Part shown: positions 60,461 through 64,000 of the stretch, one piece after another
Position numbering within the stretch: the stretch's first letter is position 1
How the letters are laid out: the number at the start of each line of letters is the position of its first letter
Origin: Clostridium scatologenes
GTDB taxonomy: Bacteria > Bacillota > Clostridia > Clostridiales > Clostridiaceae
DNA length: 64,000 nucleotides
NCBI RefSeq assembly: GCF_000968375.1
Contig: NZ_CP009933.1
Span: forward strand, 1,054,001 to 1,118,000
Direction of reading: 5' to 3'
Notes under the pieces: model-generated
Seen by the model: only the letters and a program-made list of their open reading frames with translations
The model's database searches: none
Told to the model about the DNA's origin: nothing
Program-made: the position numbers and the translations under genes

Positions 60461-62458
60461 TTAAAACTTGAATCCTAAAAGATTCCAATAATTTAGGAAA
60501 ACGCTGAAAATCAAGAATACACAACAGATTACTATAATACACACATTTTTACTAAAATCAGTTTTTTCCTTATTCCAGTGCACACATGTTAAAATTAGTA
60601 ATCCTAAGCTAAATATAGTAGTTACTATTGGAATAATTAAAAGACGTTTAATTGCAGGCAACAAGTCTGGTACAAAAGGTAGTGTAGAGAATAATGCAAT
60701 ACCTTCTTTAGCCATTCCAAGTAAAAATATTAAATTTAGAATGGATATAGAAAATATAATCCATCTACAGTATTTAAAACGTATAGGTTCTTCAACTATT
60801 TTTTTCTTAAATTTCAATAAAATCATTATGATGGACATAAATAAAAACAATACTGAAAAAATCATAAAAATTATTTTGTGTAATGTAGGATTTTCATACC
60901 ATTTAACTTTTTCAAAAGCAGTTGATGAACCAGCAGTAAGGAGATAGGATGTATTTTCTTGTCCATTTGTTTTAAAAGTAAGAGTATCTCCTTTTTTAAC
61001 ATTTTTGAAGATAAGAGGTTCTATTTCCTTATAAATATCTTCTCCACCAGGATATTTTAAAATTAACGTATCTGAATTATTTCCTATTTGCAAAGTTGGA
61101 GTGAAAAGTAATATTAGTTTACCCAGTTCATTTTTGGGATATCGAATAGATTGATAAGTTCCTTCTAATTTTTTTAAATTGCTTTTGGTAAAATTACTAT
61201 CAATGTTTTTTGTGATTTGTGGTTTAGTTTGAGGATAGTATTTATTAATGAATTGCATTGATATGCTGCTGCATACACTAGCTCCACTATTACCATTAGT
61301 TGAAATAAAAAAACCCAGGTTATCTTCAGGTATTAAATTTAACACACTGTTAAAACCATAATTATTTCCACCTTGACTTAATACCTTTACTCCATTTATA
61401 TAATTTTCTGTAAGACCATAGCAAACGCCAGGAATATTTTTATCTAGAGGAAAGTGCTTTTTGTCCATATCATCTATAGTATCCTTATTTAATATTGAAG
61501 TATTGTCATAAGTACCATGATTTAAATGTGCAATCATAAATTTTGCCATATCATCTCCAGTAGTTTTCAATCCTCCAGCAGGTGATAGTACTTCACCGTA
61601 GATAGGTATTTTTTTATTTACTCCATTTTTGTAATCATATCCTTGAGATAAATTATTTAGTATTTTTTTATTCCAAGAAAAAGTACTGTTAGTCATGTTA
61701 AGAGGCTTTAATATGTTATCTTCAATGTATTTATTAAAAGGTACACCAGTTATACTTTCCACTGCATATCCAGCTACAGACATACCATAATTACTGTATT
61801 GAGGAATTTCACCAGGTTCCCTAATTATAGGACGAGGGCGAGATATTAAATCATCTTTAAGTGGTTTTTCTTGCAAATAGCTTTCTATTTGAGATTCTTT
61901 AATAAATTTTTCATCGAAGCCAGCTGTATGAGTTAAAAGATTATTAAGTGTTACAGGCTTTGAATATTTATTATCAATTTTGAAATCTTTTAAATATTTA
62001 TTTACATCTTTATTTAGATTTAACTTATTCTTTTCTTTTAGCTGCATAACAGCTGTAGCTGTGAAAGTTTTTGAAACAGAAGCTGCTCTAAAAACTGTTG
62101 TTTTAGGATCAACAGGTATTTTTTTATCCAAATCTGAATATCCATATCCTTTTTCAAAAATAACCTTATTATCTTTAACAACAGTAAAAACTGCTCCAGG
62201 TACATTAAATTTTTTTAGTTGTTCATTAAACATATGATCTGCAAAGTTTTCTATGCTATCTTTATTTAAAGATTCTTTAGTGTTTTCACCTAATAAAGAT
62301 ATAGAACTTTTTTGATCATTACCTTTTGCAGAAACGGTTTCTTTAGCATTTAAAAAATGATATATAGTAACTGCAGGAAAACAAAAAATAGGAAAAACAT
62401 AGGCTACAAGGGTAAAGACGATTATAAATCTTCTTATATAAGTTATAAACTTTTTCAT
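60461..62458 (-). CDS. Membrane-anchored serine hydrolase (class C beta-lactamase/PBP-like)
   Basis: 665 residues. Signal anchor (11-36), a beta-lactamase domain (about 70-410) with SxxK SVSK (Ser127/Lys130), HTAGFD, YxN YSNYG (221-225) and HGTYDN/GGNNYGF late motifs, then a Ser/Asn linker and four C-terminal membrane helices (about 542-563, 575-595, 612-633, 640-660). This class includes FmtA/PbpE-type wall esterases and peptidases. GGAGGTAATT precedes ATG. The gene lies next to the Bce-like operon and may contribute to resistance. Substrate unknown. Confidence 0.85.
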   Translation of the reverse strand: MKKFITYIRRFIIVFTLVAYVFPIFCFPAVTIYHFLNAKETVSAKGNDQKSSISLLGENTKESLNKDSIENFADHMFNEQLKKFNVPGAVFTVVKDNKVIFEKGYGYSDLDKKIPVDPKTTVFRAASVSKTFTATAVMQLKEKNKLNLNKDVNKYLKDFKIDNKYSKPVTLNNLLTHTAGFDEKFIKESQIESYLQEKPLKDDLISRPRPIIREPGEIPQYSNYGMSVAGYAVESITGVPFNKYIEDNILKPLNMTNSTFSWNKKILNNLSQGYDYKNGVNKKIPIYGEVLSPAGGLKTTGDDMAKFMIAHLNHGTYDNTSILNKDTIDDMDKKHFPLDKNIPGVCYGLTENYINGVKVLSQGGNNYGFNSVLNLIPEDNLGFFISTNGNSGASVCSSISMQFINKYYPQTKPQITKNIDSNFTKSNLKKLEGTYQSIRYPKNELGKLILLFTPTLQIGNNSDTLILKYPGGEDIYKEIEPLIFKNVKKGDTLTFKTNGQENTSYLLTAGSSTAFEKVKWYENPTLHKIIFMIFSVLFLFMSIIMILLKFKKKIVEEPIRFKYCRWIIFSISILNLIFLLGMAKEGIALFSTLPFVPDLLPAIKRLLIIPIVTTIFSLGLLILTCVHWNKEKTDFSKNVCIIVICCVFLIFSVFLNYWNLLGFKF

Positions 62459-63012
62459 AGAATTACCTCCTTAAGTTTTTTTAGTTAGCATGTTACATGC
62501 ATTTAAAGGCTTTAATTTAAAGTGAATAGTTTTTTAGAATTTTATTATGTCTATAAAGCATTAGGCAAACTATCTGGGGATGTATCTATTGCTACCTTTT
62601 ACTTCAATGGAAAAATTCATTTTCTAAATATATAATTTAATGGTAATGACTTTCGAAAAATGTATAGAGGCTTGCAATAGATAACCACCAGACAAATAAA
62701 TTTTATACTAATGAATAAAAAGAACAAATTGATTTGTATTAAAAAACCTTACAATTCTGTAAGGATTCAGGTGAATGAGAGAAATGTAAAAAGAACAAAT
62801 CATGCTATGAGTTGTTTTTTAGTATGGAATTTAAAAAAATATATGACTTTTTAAGTTATTCAATATGCACTATATAACTATATATTGGTAAAAAGGCATT
62901 AATCTAAACTATAATCAAAAATATCCGATATATGAATATGGTAAATTTTAAAAAAGAATGAAATAATATATGTTTTAACATATATTATTTCATAAAATGT
63001 AGGAGGGATTGT
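62459..63012. other. 554-nt gap with inverted repeats
   Basis: Non-coding. TATCTGGGGATGTATCTATT (62571-62590) is matched in reverse by GCAATAGATAACCACCAGAC (62674-62693), an imperfect 20-bp inverted pair about 80 nt apart. A small hairpin CCTTACAATTCTGTAAGG (62746-62763) is followed on the minus strand by TTTTTT, with no gene that would use it. Otherwise AT-rich, with the promoter of the AAA+ gene. Confidence 0.4.
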
Positions 63013-64000
63013 ATGGGGGAGAAAATGTTAAAGCCACCTGTAGAGGTTTTATATAAGGAAGAACTTGCAGCTTTAAAGAAAAATGATGATGGCATTAAAC
63101 CTAATAATTGGATTTTGTCACCAAAAGCTGTTAGAAAATTCATACTTGGAAGTTCTGAACCTTTAACTTATAAGAATAAAACTATACATATAAATAAAAA
63201 GTTTTTTGGAAATGATTCATTAGTTGAAAGATGTATTATAACCCTTGCTGGCAATAGAGGATTGATGCTAGTTGGAGAGCCGGGTACTGCAAAGACTATG
63301 TTATCTGAGCTTTTATCTGCAGCTATATGTGGATACAGTACAAATACAGTTCAAGGAACAGCAGGTACCACAGAAGATATGATTAAATATTCATGGAATT
63401 ATGCTATGCTTTTAGCTAAAGGACCAACCTTAGAAGCATTAGTAAAAGCACCATTATTTGTTGGAATGGAAAAGGGTATTATTACAAGATTTGAAGAAAT
63501 AACAAGATGTCCTTCTGAAATTCAAGATAGTTTAATAAGTATATTAAGTGATAAAGTGTTGAACATACCAGAGCTTGGAGAAAGTGAAGGTCTTTTATTT
63601 GCAAAGCCTGGTTTTAACGTAATTGGTACTGCTAATACTCGGGACAAAGGTGTTAATGAAATGAGTAGTGCCTTAAAGAGAAGATTTAACTTTGAAACTA
63701 TATTTCCTATAAAGGATGTTTCTCTTGAGGCTAAGATTATAACAAATGAAGTAAAGAAACTCACATCTCAGAATAATGTAGAAATGCAAGTTGAGGAGGA
63801 TGTAGCAAGTCTTTTAGCTTCAACTTTTCATGAATTAAGAGAAGGAATATCTTCTAATGGAATAAGAATAGACAAACCTTCTTCAGTAATGAGTACTGCA
63901 GAAGCTGTATCTGTTTACTATCAAACTATAATGAACTCTTATTATTATGGAAATTCTAAAATAAGCTTGGATTCCATGGTCCAAAACATTATGGGTGCTG
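63013..64000 (+). CDS. MoxR-type AAA+ ATPase, 3' end outside window
   Basis: The start ATG 63013 follows AGGAGG by 6 nt; 329 residues are visible and the frame is open to the edge. Walker A VGEPGTAKT (88-95), GTAGTTEDMIKYSWNYAML, Walker B ITRFEEITRCPSEIQDSL, IGTANTRDKGVNEMSSALKR with the sensor and arginine finger. This precise sequence type belongs to the MoxR ATPases whose neighbours are DUF5682, VWA (CoxE-like) and SWIM zinc-finger proteins. The function of that four-gene module is unknown. Further genes of the unit would lie to the right. Confidence 0.8.
   Translation, partial: MGEKMLKPPVEVLYKEELAALKKNDDGIKPNNWILSPKAVRKFILGSSEPLTYKNKTIHINKKFFGNDSLVERCIITLAGNRGLMLVGEPGTAKTMLSELLSAAICGYSTNTVQGTAGTTEDMIKYSWNYAMLLAKGPTLEALVKAPLFVGMEKGIITRFEEITRCPSEIQDSLISILSDKVLNIPELGESEGLLFAKPGFNVIGTANTRDKGVNEMSSALKRRFNFETIFPIKDVSLEAKIITNEVKKLTSQNNVEMQVEEDVASLLASTFHELREGISSNGIRIDKPSSVMSTAEAVSVYYQTIMNSYYYGNSKISLDSMVQNIMGA

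Noticed and set aside
62746..62763. Hairpin with T-run on the minus strand, possible terminator
   Set aside because: No minus-strand gene ends there; the stem is only 7 bp, so a chance hairpin is as likely.

Overview
The window is AT-rich, Gram-positive, spore-former DNA. Strong AGGAGG-type ribosome sites, two spore-protein genes (an alpha/beta SASP and a CotJC-like manganese catalase), many soluble and membrane chemoreceptors, and clostridial-style XdhC, SelO and peptide-ABC modules point to Clostridium sensu stricto. No rRNA or tRNA is present, so the species cannot be fixed.

Layout. (1) 1-12179: a one-strand run of about 17 small acidic genes with their own ribosome sites. They include Suppressor-of-fused, four SUKH/SMI1-KNR4-like members (one killed by a single in-frame TAA at 3246), DUF4303, DUF1963/YwqG, DUF2262, an ankyrin protein, a COG3910 ATPase, an alpha/beta hydrolase and a divergent endonuclease V. 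This is the composition of a polyimmunity locus of polymorphic toxin systems; no toxin lies inside the window. Inverted copies of a dispersed structured repeat sit near both ends. (2) 12447-21788: spore-related and accessory genes: a four-repeat gamma-SASP-like protein, manganese catalase, a low-complexity coat-like protein, a SASP and a MerR regulator with a textbook 19-bp-spacer promoter. Embedded here is a serine-recombinase relic followed by a two-gene unit of a TIR-like protein with the SxWxxxE glutamate and a three-helix membrane protein, a candidate anti-phage system. (3) 22161-29587: a chemoreceptor, a compact DnaA-box cluster, an NlpC/P60 hydrolase, a three-module leucine-rich-repeat protein and XdhC. 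(4) 29744-38422: a LanFEG-type antimicrobial-peptide ABC exporter with its own two-component system, a Yip1 membrane protein and a MacAB-like tripartite exporter. (5) 38729-45407: a cytoplasmic chemoreceptor fused to a peptide-binding (SBP_bac_5) domain, a second soluble chemoreceptor, SelO, a 120-bp near-perfect palindrome and a GNAT acetyltransferase. (6) 45756-52688: an 856-residue AAA+/RyR-domain protein with a relic of a paralogue beside it, a flavodoxin-like protein, a B3/4-domain protein, and a MocR regulator with PdxR-like boxes next to alanine racemase. (7) 52921-62458: two more peptide-resistance modules (BcrA-like ABC with RR/HK; BceRS-AB-like with a short permease) and a PBP-like serine hydrolase. 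(8) 63013-64000: the start of a MoxR-type AAA+ ATPase of the kind usually followed by DUF5682, VWA and SWIM proteins, cut by the window edge.

How it fits together. The window is rich in conflict and envelope-stress functions: immunity genes, a putative TIR effector, two conflict-type AAA+ ATPases and three independent sensors and exporters of cell-wall-active peptides, interspersed with chemotaxis and sporulation genes. A family of composite hairpin repeats recurs five times, each within about 30 nt downstream of a stop codon, and its stem sequences differ between copies while pairing is kept.

Limits: all family calls come from reading motifs; no database search, folding or composition calculation was run.
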